A DNA stretch of 64,000 nt from Boswellia sacra (GCA_013180625.2 SNVD02009675.1:186001-250000), one strand, 5' to 3'; shown: positions 1 to 12,540, counted from the first letter of the stretch. Translations and numbers: made by a program. Notes: a model not told the origin generated them from the letters alone.

Positions 1-109
1 AGAACAAAGCTAAAAGGGAAACACAAACATTGACCCAAGACTCCTTCCCGGTTAAAGTAAATAAAGAACAAAAAAATATCTATTAATTCTTTGGAGACCA
101 TGGCCCCAT

Positions 110-512
110 AAGAAGCAAAAAGAAGGATTCTATCCCACTCCCACAAGAGACTGATATGTTCCTCACACTGATTCTTCAAAATATGTTTTCCCCATATCAC
201 CCAAGGTAGAGCTACAACTATGAATTACCGAAGAATCTTTGGCTCATCTCCTTTTCCGAAAGCAAAGATGTTCTCCCTAAGCAAAGAGCCACAACTACCA
301 AAGCATACAAACTAAGAGTCACAGCACAATGGAGAACCAAACGGCTTGAAGTTTCTTCATATTTCTTGCACATAACACACCATGATGGAGACATGCTCAT
401 CTCCGGATATGTCCTTTAAATAAAGGCTTCTCTGGAATTGATTTTACCTTGTGCCAATGCCCATGCAAAGACGTGGGACTTCGGGAGGAACTCTAGCCTT
501 CCAAATCATATA
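110..512 (-). mobile_element. LINE relic (zf-RVT end of ORF2)
   Basis: Minus-strand translation gives pieces of the zinc-binding reverse-transcriptase tail (zf-RVT) of plant LINEs: IWKARVPPEV, then after a frame change HVFAWALAQGKINSREAF, a stop, then MSPSWCVMCKKYEE followed by LVLHC. The spaced Cys-Cys-His-Cys residues and the W-K-A-x-x-P-P opening are typical. At least one frameshift and one stop break it, so it is inactive. It lies in the first intron of the ARC3-like gene, in the same orientation as that gene. Confidence 0.7.
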
Positions 513-945
513 TTAAAAGGTTCACAATCCATGATAGCATATCTTCCAACAGCTTCAATAAGTATTATTCGTAAGATTAGATTCCTGAAATTTCAATCAT
601 CCAAATCCTAGCATCATCCACTTTCAAACTATACTAAAACAAGACTGCACAGTGTCTGATTTTTCTTTGCCAACATCTCCTTTTAAAGAATCTAACATGC
701 AAAACAATAGACAGAGAATTCGGCATAAACAAGAGTCGTACGAACAATTTATCTAAAACATCACCGTTTTATATCATTTCTTTGCCACATTATCAAGCAC
801 CAGCATATAACAAATTTCTATCCAACAACAATTGCATATAAAATAATAGCTTTTCCCTAAGAGAAATGTAAAATTAAAACATTTAAAAAAAGTTACAGCA
901 ACGATACAGGAGAAAAGATACAGTAAAAGTGAGTAAAGAGAGTAC

Positions 946-1247
946 CAGAAGCGCAAGAAGGAGGAGGAGGAGCGGAGAGGCGATTCGAAGCAGAAGTCGA
1001 GAAGAGCATCCTTTCTACTGCCAATGCCAATCACTTCCACGAACTCAGAACCGTCTTCGCATCCATTTAGTGGATAACTTTTCTCTGCACTCATCGCCAC
1101 TCGAAGCCGAAGGCAAGTCCGCCAATTAAATTTCAACTTTTTACCGAAACTGAAGAAGGAACTGCGGAAGACGCGAGTCGAAGGATAAGGCAGCAAAGAA
1201 ACGGGACGGAAACTCCTTAAAACGGTAAACTCAACAGGAATGGACAT
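946..1247 (-). CDS. ARC3-like protein, first exon only (gene runs off left edge)
   Basis: The exon encodes 100 full codons from ATG at 1247, ending at a donor after TTCTG (intron GTACTC from 945, phase 2). The N-terminus is Ser/Arg/Phe-rich and poor in acidic residues (MSIPVEFTVLRSFRPVSLLP), as expected of a plastid transit peptide. It is followed by the block SEFVEVIGIGSRKDALLDFC and ending LRFW. From memory this spacing matches the start of ARC3, the FtsZ-like MORN-repeat protein that restricts Z-ring placement in chloroplast division. The FtsZ-like and MORN parts would lie beyond position 1 and cannot be checked. The reading frame is open upstream of 1247, but no earlier ATG lies in it. 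The sequence shows an exon; the ARC3 identity is inference. Confidence 0.55.
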
Positions 1248-1460
1248 CGTATTGCAGGTAAGAGTTTGAATTTTGAGTGTTGTAGAAAGTGCTGAGAGTG
1301 AGAGTGAGAGTGAGAAGAGAGGCACAACAGCTGGTGGCAGTTTCAGGAAGTTAATTTCGAAGTTTTGTTGATTATCAACCAAAAGGTGAGCTGAGCTGTG
1401 TAGCCTGATAAGCTTGTAGCGTGGTGCCGTTCAGATCCAACTCCGGTCACTTCATTGTGG
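1248..1460 (-). promoter_or_regulatory. Presumed leader/promoter of the ARC3-like gene
   Basis: Immediately upstream of the ATG at 1247. It contains an uninterrupted GAGAGT/TCTCAC stretch near 1290-1320, typical of plant 5' leaders. I do not see a clear TATA box at a standard distance. Confidence 0.3.
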
Positions 1461-1837
1461 GCTCATGCCGGCCCAACTTCAAATTCTACAAATCATTTGT
1501 TGGTTTACTCTAGGTTGGGCCCAAAATTATTACCCGTTTTATCTTTTTGTATTAAAAAAAAAATCTTAATATTTATCGTAAGTTGTATTACACTAACAAT
1601 AATGCTAAACTTATTATCTAAATACTATTTAACGCCTGCGTCTTGATATGACAATCTAAGTGACAAAATCTTATTGCAGATGTAACTTCCTTCACTAGTT
1701 TTTGTTTTTTCCTTCTCTAGTGAATTTTTGCATGTAGGCTGCTATATTAAATTATAAAATTTTGGTTGTGTTTGAGTTGTAGATATACCGCTACTAACAT
1801 ACTAATACCTTAAAATCTATATATAATATTATATTTA

Positions 1838-2010
1838 TAACTCATTTACAACCAATTTATTTTATAATCTGAGTTGGCAAAATACGAGTGGATAGATAAT
1901 TATCATGTCATGTAATTTAATATTATTTATTTATTTATATTTTTTTATCATCCAATGGTATTTTGACAGCTAAAGTTGTAAGATAGAGTGGTTGTAAATG
2001 AGTTGTCGGT
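1838..2010. mobile_element. MITE-like inverted repeat
   Basis: AACTCATTTACAACCA near 1840 returns in inverted orientation as TGGTTGTAAATGAGTTGT near 1990-2006. The inner flanks (GGCAAAATAC and the inverse of GTATTTTGACAG) also pair. The interior is AT-rich with no reading frame. It looks like a short non-autonomous DNA element; I could not fix a target-site duplication. Confidence 0.5.
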
Positions 2011-2524
2011 GTAGTATTACTCAACATCTATATAATTTTTCTTTAAAATAAAAATAGTTTGATGCTTTATATTCAATAATTTACGTTTGAAAAATAAGTA
2101 GTTTATTAATTAAAAGTCATTGAGCAGAGTATTAAAATGATTTTATAATTAAATATATAATTTTTAAGTATATTACACAATCTTCAAGATATTAATTATG
2201 TATATAATTTTTTTTAGGATTGTTAAGGATAAGCTAGCAAGCTACCCTTAAAAAGAAAAATCTCTACCCCCACAAATCATGTAAGGTTCATTTGAGTTTT
2301 GTTAGGCATTAAAATTTTGATCATTTTGAGCCATATCCTCAAAAAAAATGCAATAAATAAGAAATTAATCATAACTATGATACAAAAGATCTTGAATATT
2401 GTTAAAAAACCATATATTGAAAAACTAAAAACCAAGATCATTTTAGTTGCTGCAAAGAAAATTAATCCACCGAGGTAATAATAATACGACATTTATAGAG
2501 GTAACTTATAAAATAATTGCCAAA

Positions 2525-2750
2525 ACATATAAACAATTCTACATATACAATAAAGTTATACAATTTAATCCATTCAACCTGACATAATACAATATTATTA
2601 GATGGATGGTTACTATATCATTATTAAAATTTAATATCTTAAATATATTTTTCATTTTTATTTAGTAAATTTATGTCATATCAATTATATAAGTTATGTT
2701 GTATAACTTAGTCGTACATGCAGCATTACTCTATAAAAATTGTAAGACAA
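2525..2750. mobile_element. MITE-like inverted repeat
   Basis: TACAATAAAGTTATACAATT near 2540 pairs imperfectly with the inverse of AAGTTATGTTGTATAACTT near 2690-2712, and the outer ends resemble each other when inverted. The terminal AATGCTGCA resembles the MITE pair found at 60630 and 62740, so all three may belong to one superfamily. No coding sequence. Confidence 0.4.
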
Positions 2751-5600
2751 ACATCTTATGCTTCTTCAAATTTGTTTAATTTTTCTCTTCACACATTTGA
2801 TAGATCTCCTAATTTCATGCAGTTCGAGCCTTATATCAAACGAATCACTCACATTTTATAGTGTTATTAGCTGAAATTATGGTGATTAAATTCATGCAAA
2901 AAAACTTAAACACCATTAGGGTAGACATTATAATCGATATAGCAAAATTCACAATTTATTCGACAAGTTTAGGTTTGTTAAATAGTATTCTTATTATTAT
3001 TTTTATTATTATTTTTCAATATAAACCTATCCTTTTGGAATGGAAGAGTTTTAAATATGTGTGCTTCATTTTTTTAAAAAAGAAAATTTCATAATAATCT
3101 TTAAGAGGTTTAGCCTAATATATGAACACTCAAAACACAATTAAATCTCTGATTAATGCTAGAAATTCATTAAGATATATAGGAGATATCACCCTAGCTT
3201 GATCCTTTTTTTTTTTTTTTAAATCTTTCCTCTAATTTTTTTTCTTCCTCTTCAAAGGGTTATACCAAATCGAACTTGTCTTACGATGATATAAGTTAAA
3301 CATGATATTTGTTCAAAACATGTCAAAAGTACATTTTTACCTAAAAATAATTAGGCCAAAATGAAATGCACATACTCGTTGTAACCCATGTAAAAAGAAG
3401 ATCCGATTATATACTTCTACAAATATAAACATATCTGAAAAGATTTGTAAAAATACTTATATCAAATTAACATAAAAATAGGTTTATTTTTTACTCAAGC
3501 AGCTTACAAGGGTGGCTCTAGCTTCTTGGGATCCATAAAAAATAATAATAATTTAAATTGGGGTATTACAATCCCCATATCTGGACATTGTCATCCACAT
3601 AATATAAAATGTCACATTAAAATGCTTAGAAGCACATTAGAACTGAATATTCTTTTTTTAATCAGAGCATGTTTGTCCGAAATGATGTATTCCCTTATTA
3701 AAATACAAACTACTAAACGCCAGGAAATCAATACCATAAAATAAAACCTAACGTTACTAAAACAAAAGATAAAATAAAATAATCCTTCAAATTTGTGGCT
3801 GTAAAGCACAGATAATATTTGGTAATTAGATAATTGAGCTTCAAACCTGATCACGTGATTGGAGAATCAGAAATGCGAATTAATTTGATTTGTCAGAGGC
3901 TAATTTCAAGTCATGAAAAATTGAAAACGATGACCCTCTTGCACGATTGGTTCATTTAGATGGTTGATTCACTCAAGTCAATCAACAAGCATGCACTCCG
4001 AATATCCTGTAAACAGAGACTTTGGACTCATGACTTAGAGAGTACTTTGTCGCTTTAGACTGCTAGGTCTCTATCTATGAGAATTTTCTTCTTAATATGA
4101 AACGTCAAAAAGCCAAATCTATACACTGATTTATTTTCATTCTATGATTTTTCGTCAATTTGATTTGCTTGAAAATGATCAAAGGATTATCCAGTGTTGC
4201 CTTATACATTTTAAGAAAACTCATCATATAAGATGGTGACATACATTGATACTTATTATGTGATACGCATATAACATGTATGCCGGTTTACATACAGAGA
4301 AAAACTTAAATATTAAAATGGGACATGTCACTAAGTTATTTTGCTGATTTGGTAAGTCCATCAAATTAGAGAAAAATATTTAAATTAGTCAACAAATAAT
4401 TACTTTTTCAATTTTTTTCAGTTACCAATAATAACTTAATTACCTCAATTTCCTACTCTTTTTCTCAATACATGTTTCATTCTTTCAACCTTTCGTAATA
4501 TCATGTCACCAACTATTTGGATGGATATATCAAATATTTTGGATGACCTGATGAGCCTGTCTTATGTATGTGTTTCTACTAATTAGATCCAATTCACATA
4601 TTATTATGGGAGGTAGAGAGAACGAAATAAGTAGTTCGAGAAAAAAAAAATAGAAAATTAAGACAAATCAACATTGGTAAGTAAAAAGAAAACTAAAAAG
4701 TAGCTATTAATTTAAAGCATAAAACAAAATATGAATAGTTGGGCTTGCCACATCTCACCTAAATATTTTCTTCACATTAGTGCTCATTTAATACATCTAA
4801 ATTATTGAATTGACAAAAAATTAATCTTCTTTCGCATCATGCATGGTCAAAGCTTGTGTACACGAGGAAGAGGTATATAAAGTTAATTTAGTAATTAGTT
4901 CAAGCTGGGAACTATATATCTACTATAATGGAAACCGTGTTATAACCTCAATTTCAGGAATTTCCATAAACTGTTGCCAGTTCGCTGATTTCAGAGTACT
5001 AGAGCTTACAGTAAAACAATTAAAAATTCTTCAAAATTCGACCATTAATGTGATTTTACTTCCAAGATATATATAGAAACCTGTTTGGTCATTGTTTAAA
5101 ATAGAACCGTGACCCTTATGGCACTGAGGGCTATAATTAAATTTGTCTTTATGGTGAAGGAGATTAATAAATATGGAAATCTGGACATTTATTAAAATTT
5201 TACAACATTATAATTAAATTTCTGGTGTCATGGCCATATATATGTATATATTAATTTTTTTTGCTAGATATCCATTTACCTGCCGTTTCTGGCTTGTAAG
5301 ATGTCATGATGACACCAAATATTGTCGCTTTCGAGCTTTGCAAAGGCAGGGCTGTTTCCTCTTAGCTTGCGTGGTGAGAATGCATTGCTTTAAGGAAATA
5401 ACCTTTTGAATCTTGTCACTTACATTCCAATATTATTTTATTTACCTTAAGGTACTAGTCGGACTCACATGAGGTTTCCAAGAAATTTCCGTTACTTTCT
5501 CCATCCCATCTCGTATGTTCAAGCTATTAGATTTTTGCATGTTCGTGCGGCACCTTATTAATTTTGGAAAACCTGAACACAGAGCTGCATTGCCAAACTC
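2751..5600. other. AT-rich intergenic DNA, nothing assignable
   Basis: The reading frames here are all short, AT-biased and without recognisable domains. I see no RNA gene or clear mobile element in this stretch. Confidence 0.5.
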
Positions 5601-5786
5601 TTATAAGATATATTTGACTGTGGCTCTAACTTCTATGTTGTTGAAGTAGCTAAAAAACCCATAAAAACCCACCAAAATTCTCAAAACCCTAGTTAATTTC
5701 AGAGAGGGGAATCGAGCATTATTGATTGATCAAAGTGGCTGCATACATAGAGGGCATCCAGGGGATTTGGCCAAAGGGAAGAAAAG

Positions 5787-5876
5787 ATGGCTCCGTTGTT
5801 GAATGATGGCGTGTCGATCTCCCAACAGAACCGTCGTCCTCGTGTTGCGAAGAGGCTGTGTTGTGTTGTCACTTAA
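5787..5876 (+). CDS. Small ORF of 29 codons in a transcript-like context (tentative)
   Basis: ATG at 5787 opens MAPLLNDGVSISQQ and runs to TAA at 5874-5876, with an Arg/Lys-rich middle (NRRPRVAKRL) and a CCVVT end. About 100 bp upstream is a telo-box (AAACCCTAG near 5685), a common leader element of housekeeping plant genes. The local base composition is richer in GC than the surroundings. It could be a short-peptide gene, the first exon of a larger gene, or a retrocopied 5' end. I do not recognise the peptide. Confidence 0.25.
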   Translation: MAPLLNDGVSISQQNRRPRVAKRLCCVVT

Positions 5877-7830
5877 TAGTTTTGTAATGTTTCACTCTCG
5901 CCACCAAGTCCAGGTTTCTTTAATTGCTTCGTTTTGCTTTGGATGAGTTTTGACAATTCTTTGTAACTGAAGTTTTACTTCTTGGTTTTCTAAATGTTCC
6001 ATTATTATTATATATATAATATAATCCATGTACGTAAGCACACACATGTTATTTACGTATGCAATGCATACTCATATCCATATTAATAATATTTTTCTGG
6101 TTTCATGAAACATGCTTTATATGAGGATGCATTTTTTAGTATATAAACTTTGCTTCTGTTAATCAATTTTCCTAGAAAATTGCTTCCTTTCTTAAAAAGA
6201 TTTGAAATTGGGTTATGGGTATTTTTAATTTTCCATTTCAGAATATATGAATGAGCTTGCGAAAGCACAATACTCCTAGAACTATTGCAATTGTCATCTT
6301 GATAAATTTTTAACTACTTGAAGTTCCACTGTAGCTTTTATTAACTTCACCAAGATTTTTATAGTCCATGTTTTGAGAGAAACTAAAAGGAGCAATTGAG
6401 CACTCAATTATATTCTTTCAACAAAAGTTAATAAAGTGTCAGAAATATGTCAATAACCTTTCAACATATATATCCAACAACCAGTAACGCCCAAAGACTA
6501 AATTTCTGCTTTTTAGCAGGGATAGAGGCTATATGGTTTGAGGGGAAGAAGTCAGCTCAACACCAAACACAAATGTCATCTCCATTCACACAAAGTTATT
6601 GAAGAGAATGATTCATGATAGGGAGATATGCATGGTAATTGTTAAGCTGTCATTGTATTAAAGAATGAAAACTGTCATACAAAGGAAAAAGGTGTAGTTG
6701 GCAAGGAATTAAAACTGTCAAACTAAGGAAAAATTATACAATAAAAATAAAAAGCAAGTCACAATCAAGACTTAAAATTCAACATAAAAAGCATAGATTA
6801 CAGACTACTAATATCATCTTCTTGTCCACATTACACCTCAATCAACTTTGATTAAATCATCTTACTTTTTGATAATTGTGTTTTTATCAATTAAATTCGC
6901 TTTACAATATAATCAAGGGGTCAAAATTTAGCTGTGATGGGTCGGTCTGAAAGCGCTGTGAAGATAGCTAGTATACATATGAATAGATTAAAATTAGATT
7001 AATGTTGTTTATGCCAAGTGGTTGTATTAGGTCTAGAATATGATTTTGTTAAAAACTTATTTTATGAAATTATATAACAACCATTCATTCCTTGATGTGA
7101 CTGCCAGCAGCTCTTCCCCACCCTAAACCCCATGTAACAAAACCAATGGGGTGGCCGAGCACAACAAACAGGCTTGACCCTTTTTTGCCCTTTGCATGTC
7201 AGTGACCAAATGACCGCTCAAACAGTAAACAGTACACAATTTAAACAGAATTGCAGCCAACAGCTTCGACGAGGGCACACCCAATCAACTGTCAGGTGTT
7301 TGCTACTTTCAACCTTGAAAAAACCAAATTTTCCCATCATTATTTCTAAAAAAACAATTTTATTTCAAATGGTTTTATTCCCAAGTTTATGCTAGTTGGT
7401 TTATGGAAAACTTTGTTTAGTGTAGATTAATTGAAAAAATTCTTTACTGTGTGGCCCAGTGAGAGAGAAAGGATGATGAAGGAGGGTTTGTCTGGAAGTG
7501 AGAAGGAAGATACGAAAATGAGTGAGAGAGAGAGGGTAATATAGCTGTTCATGCTGCTCTCACGCACCATCCTATGTCGTTATGCGGCTATGGATTGGGT
7601 CCACCGACCTGTAGGCCTTGCCCTCTCTTTCTCTCTCACTCTCATTTAATTTGCAATTTCTAGCTCGAAATAATTGAGCAAAATCAGGAAATTCAATTTG
7701 TGAATGAAAATAAATAAAAATAATTTAAAAAAATACCAAAGATAAAAGAAAATTAATTATCAGCTTTTGCATATGTGTTAGTTTATCTGCATGACACCAA
7801 ATCATAGAAGAACCACAGTAACATATTACA
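5877..7830. other. Intergenic DNA upstream of the IDD gene
   Basis: No coding region is supported. At 7520-7545 and 7620-7650, GAGTGAGAGAGAGAGGG and its near-inverse CCCTCTCTTTCTCTCTCACT could pair. Both are low-complexity GA/CT tracts, so I give this little weight. Confidence 0.4.
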
Positions 7831-7853
7831 TATATATATATATATATATATAT
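7831..7853. repeat. (TA)n microsatellite
   Basis: About eleven TA units, lying some 400 bp upstream of the IDD start codon. It could lie within or next to the core promoter region. Confidence 0.85.
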
Positions 7854-8013
7854 TTTTTTCGAAATTTATTTGGTATTTAAAAGCAAAGTGAAACAGTAGT
7901 ACTTGAGAGGAGAGGCATTAAAATGTTTATGGGTTGATTCTCTTTTCTTTTCTTTTCTTACTCTACCTCTGCTTTGATTTTAGCTTTTCTCTCCTTTCAG
8001 ATATTTTCCATTT

Positions 8014-8082
8014 ATGACTTCTCACTTCTCGATATATACTCTGAAGCTATCGAATCGACTGTTTCTCGACTTTTTGAGATAA
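8014..8082 (+). promoter_or_regulatory. Upstream ORF in the presumed IDD leader (22 codons)
   Basis: ATG at 8014 to TAA at 8080-8082, and a second short ORF from ATG 8108 to TAG 8164, lie between the TA repeat and the IDD start codon. If transcription begins upstream of 8014, both would precede the main start and could lower its translation. The leader boundary is not visible in the sequence. Confidence 0.35.
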
Positions 8083-8248
8083 GATTTCAGAGAAACACAA
8101 AAATTTTAATGCGGGGTTTTGTGGTTTCTAGATTTCAGATACTGGTTTCTATAGGAACAACATAGAAGAACAAGCAGTACTAGAATTAGAAGAAGAACAA
8201 CGACAACAGCAAGAAGAAGCTGAAGCAAGAAGGAAAGGTATTATATAC

Positions 8249-11200
8249 ATGAATATGTCAGCATCTTCCTCGGCGCCTTTCTTTGAAATTAGAGAAGAAG
8301 ATCAAAACCAGATGAAGCTGCAGCATTCCTCAACACCAACTTCATCTTCAGCTCCGGCTCCACCAACCCAGAAGAAAAAGAGAAACCAACCAGGGACACC
8401 AAGCAAGTATCAATCAATTTTATCTAAGATCTACCTTATCTGAGAGACAAGTGATTTTCTTGATTCAAACTAAATTGGCCACACAATTGAAAATCAAGTG
8501 TTCTTCCTTTCTGTTGGATGGCTTTTGTCGCAGAAGGAAACCCTAAATATTGAAATTTTTTTTGAAGTAGAATTGATATGGGTGTGGCGATAAAATCTTT
8601 GTCTAGCTAGATACCGATTTTATTTCTTGTATATTAATTTAGAATTAATTTTCTAATAATTTTTTGTTTGGCATTTTTCCAAAGCAGATCCAGATGCGGA
8701 GGTGATAGCACTATCTCCCAAGACCCTAATGGCAACAAACAGGTTCATATGTGAGGTATGCAATAAAGGCTTCCAAAGGGAGCAAAACCTACAGCTCCAC
8801 AGAAGAGGACACAACCTGCCTTGGAAGCTAAAGCAGAAGACTACAAAAGAAGTGAAGAGGAAGGTCTATCTTTGCCCTGAGCCCACATGCGTCCACCATG
8901 ACCCTTCTAGGGCTCTTGGTGACCTTACTGGCATCAAAAAGCACTACTCTAGAAAACATGGCGAGAAGAAGTGGAAGTGTGAGAAGTGTTCTAAGAGGTA
9001 TGCTGTGCAATCTGATTGGAAAGCCCACTCTAAGACTTGTGGCACCAGAGAGTACAGATGTGACTGTGGTACTCTCTTCTCCAGGTAAATTCATCAGTCT
9101 TCAAATATTTCCAATTAACCATATGCACCATCATCATCATATCGTTCAAATATATCATCCTCTTTGGTCAAGTGCGCAGATAACAAGAGCTTTAGCTAGC
9201 TATACTATACTTTGGTATATACATGGAGATAGAGAAAGAGAGGAAATTGGCAGAGGCGTTATAAGTAATGCTTGGCTTCTTTGGTTTAGGGCTTAGATTC
9301 CTCAAGTGACAACAGAAGAAAAAGTTTTGATGCCTTTTTTTGTCTTCTCCTCAGTTTTCTTGCAAATGGGTCTCTCTCCCTCTCTCTCTCTTTATTTTCA
9401 TTTTTTTCTTTTGAATTCTCCAGTTCAATTGTACTACCAGTGGAGAAGAGAAGGTGTTTGTGTGAAAGCAGATACATGCCCCCACGTGAATAATCTGTGG
9501 AAACTGCCATGGTCGTAGAGGTTTCAACAAAGAAATTTTTATTTTTAAATATGAAAGAAGAACAAAACTGTTCTTCTTTCCTTCCTCCTTGAAAACACCG
9601 CCCTTTTTCGTCTTTACCTTTTCCTATTCACGTGTTGCTAAGCCATGTAGAGAGGATGCTGTGTTGTTACCAGGTTTGTTCTCTTCTGGGTTGGCTAGAT
9701 GTGAACAGGTCTGTGCTCTCGCAGGTCCCCTTTTCATGATAACATTAGCCTCTAACCACCATCTTCTCCTTCTCTCTCTCTCTCTCTCTCTCCCTCCTCT
9801 CCCTTCACGCTGTGCTCTTTTGATATAAAGTTTTGCAGTCTTATCGTTTCTAAGTGTTCAATTTGGATATTTATTGGATTCTTAAAATGTGAACTCTTGT
9901 GGCTTAGTTTCCAGTTCTAGATCAATTCTATTTTTTTTTTTTTAAACTTTTCCCGGTTAGCAACTCTCTACCTGAACTCAGACACATCACATGAGTTTTT
10001 GTATTAATTAAAATAGTTCCTGGAATGGGTTCTTGATTGATTGGTTGATCAATTTTGATAAGGTCGAGCACATTCTCTTGTTGCATTTATTGAACAATCA
10101 GTTCTTGACATAGTAGTTCACGGTTGATTGGTTAATCGTCTTCCAGGTTTTACTGAATTATTCCACCAACCTTCCTTAATCACGTTTCTATCTCTGAACA
10201 GATTCTCCACCTACTTGGTTTATTTACCAACTTAATTCTCTTACTGTGAAATGCTAACCCTCCACCGCCACCCTTACTGTATTAGGGTTTCTATAAACAA
10301 CCATTAGTTCATCGTAATAAGGCGCGCAATTATGTTACAATAGATGGTTTAAACATGCAAAATGGAGGCGTTGATGAACAGAAAACGAAAGCAAAATATG
10401 AATTAGACCCGGAAAGAAATATTAAACTCTCATCTACTATATAATTCACACGGTTTGATATTTTATTTCGTGATTCCATTTGGACTATATTTGTTGTATC
10501 AAATCGTTTGGAAAACAATGTGGGCCTATTTTATTACAGTTTTTACGGTACATATGAAGGTCCCTTAGGTTAATGTCAATGTTTATAATGATTTCATTTC
10601 TCTCTTTTTTTTTTTTTTTCTTTCCGGAAACCGATTTCAAAAATTCTATAATTCGATGTAGGATAAGTATCAGACATGATTCCTGTGCAATATTTGTTTT
10701 CACTTCTATTTTCATTATATGTCCTTTCACTATCTATTCGACCTCTTCTAATTGATTCTTTCCTAATAATTGCTGCAGGCGCGACAGTTTTATCACTCAC
10801 AGGGCTTTCTGTGATGCATTGGCTCAAGAGAGCGCAAGACACCCTCCCACCTTGAGCACTATTGGCAGCCATTTATATGGAGGCAGCAACGTGGGCTTAG
10901 GCTTATCACAAGTGGGTCCTCAAATTTCCTCAATGAAAGATCAAAACAACCAATCTAGTGATCTTTTACGTCTTGGCGCTGGCTCTCGCTCAACGCAGTT
11001 TGACCATCTCCTCTCTCCGTCGATCGGTTCATCAACCCCATTTCGACCACCACCCCCGATGGCTTCGCCTGGTTTTTTCATGCAAGACTCTAATCAGAAT
11101 TACCATGATGAACACCAATCGCCACAAGGGCTGTTGCCAAACAAAGCGTTCCATGGATTAATGCAGTTTCCTGATCTTCAAAGCAACACAAACAACCAAC

Positions 11201-12063
11201 CCTCCTCAGCCAATCTCTTCAACCTTAGCTTCCTCTCAAGTAGCGGCGCTAATAGCAGCTTAAATAACAGCAATAATCCTAACAACTCCAACAGCAATCT
11301 GCAGTCTTCGAGTTTGTTAATATCGGGTCACTATAACAACGAGAATGGCACTAGCGTTGAAGGGTCCAATGTGTTCTCGAACAATCTAATCAATGATCAG
11401 ATCAGCTCTGGCGTCCCTTCCCTCTTCAGCTCATCAGTTCAAAGCGATAACATAGTCCCTCACATGTCTGCTACAGCGCTGCTCCAAAAGGCTGCTCAAA
11501 TAGGTTCCACTTCAAGCAACAATACCGCGTCATTGCTAAGGACTTTTGGAAGCTCTTCTTCAAGCAATACCAAGGCTAACTTCGGTGGCATATTCGGTTC
11601 AGAAAACGATAACAACCTTCATGAACTAATGAACACCTTTGCTACCGGTAACACGTCCATTTTCGGAGGTGGGTCAGGAGATCATGTCAATGCATACAAC
11701 ACTGGACATGCAGCGGAGAATCCATATAGTGCATACAACTCAAGTAGGGCTAGCATGGAGCAAGAGAAGCGCAACCATGGACAAAGTTTTGGGAACATGG
11801 ACGAACCAAAATTGCACCAAAATCTTAATGCAAGCCTCGGTGGGTCGGATAGGATGACTAGAGACTTCCTTGGCGTAGGGCAAATTGTGAGAAGCTTGAG
11901 CGGAGGGTTTTCACAAAGAGAAAAACAACAACAACAACAACACCAACAACAGCAACATGGCGGCATTGATGTGAGCTCCTTGGATTCAGAAAGAAATATT
12001 GCTGCGGCGCCGACAAGCCAATCTTTTGGAGGAGGTGGGGGTTTCCAGTCAAGAAAAGAATGA
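8249..12063 (+). CDS. IDD5-like INDETERMINATE DOMAIN C2H2 zinc-finger transcription factor
   Basis: Exons 8249-8402, 8688-9084 and 10779-12063 join in frame to 611 codons. The N-terminus is Ser/Pro-rich with a KKKR nuclear signal at 42-45 and the family motif KKKRNQPGTPNPDAEV spanning the first junction. The ID domain covers about 57-200: classical finger C73/C76/H89/H93, second finger C114/C119/H137/H142, then two finger-like units with C149/C152/H165/C169 and C176/C178/H191/C195. The Asn/Ser-rich tail carries MSATALLQKAAQ at 413 and TRDFLG at 544, the two C-terminal IDD motifs, then a Gln tract. The order GLGLSQVG...MSATALLQ...TRDFLGVGQIV points to the IDD4/5/6 group. Known members act in the nucleus with DELLA/SCR/SHR partners and starch or root regulators; the precise role here is inference. 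Intron 1 is GC-AG. An ATG at 8255 is an alternative start. Confidence 0.93.
9771..9791. repeat. (CT)n microsatellite in IDD intron 2
   Basis: About ten CT units inside the 1694-bp second intron (9085-10778). The rest of that intron holds no recognisable element. Confidence 0.85.
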
Positions 12064-12540
12064 GAAAGTACAGGTACGTAGACTCTCGTGACGTGCTAAA
12101 ATGATTATCTGAGATGAGACTGTGATGAAAAGTAATTGTCCATCGGTAAATGTGTCAACTTAATGCTTCTTACTGTTCATTGGGTTTTGATTTGTTTTTT
12201 AAAAACAATTTCTTTCTTTTATTTTTTTTTTAGTTTCTCCGACACATTTTATGTTGCATGGGTCAGCCATGAGTTGGAGTACATATGGGTTTTGTTTCTT
12301 TTCTTGTCTTTTTGTTTTTATTTTGTTTTTCCTGGTTTTTTTCTTTTTCGGTTCCGTTTTGAGCTGGCAGAGTCACGAGAGCTGGTCATTTCATAGGATG
12401 CTCAACAGATATATATATATATATATATATATATATCCTCTTATCTCTGCTTTGTATATATATCTATATGTATTAGCAATCACATTTTTTACTGTCATCT
12501 TTAATATGTGTTATCTTTTATAATATATTAAATTTATAGT
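12064..12540 (+). other. Presumed 3' untranslated region of the IDD gene
   Basis: T-rich sequence after the TGA at 12061-12063, with a strong donor-like CAG/GTACGT at about 12073. That site could start a 3'-UTR intron or an alternative last exon. An (AT)n microsatellite occupies 12409-12436. I cannot place the polyadenylation site. Confidence 0.4.

Noticed and set aside
774..1382. Longer 202-codon reading of the ARC3-like exon
   Set aside because: It starts at a TTG and runs past the donor at 945 into intron sequence that translates to low-complexity Leu/Phe/Cys.
8249..8443. IDD first exon read on to the stop at 8441-8443, or spliced at the GT at 8407
   Set aside because: Both lose the conserved NPDAEV junction. 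The GT donor shifts exon 2 out of frame and gives an early stop.
11682..12052. Cys- and Val-rich minus-strand frames
   Set aside because: Complement of the Gln-tract (CAA repeats) of the IDD gene.
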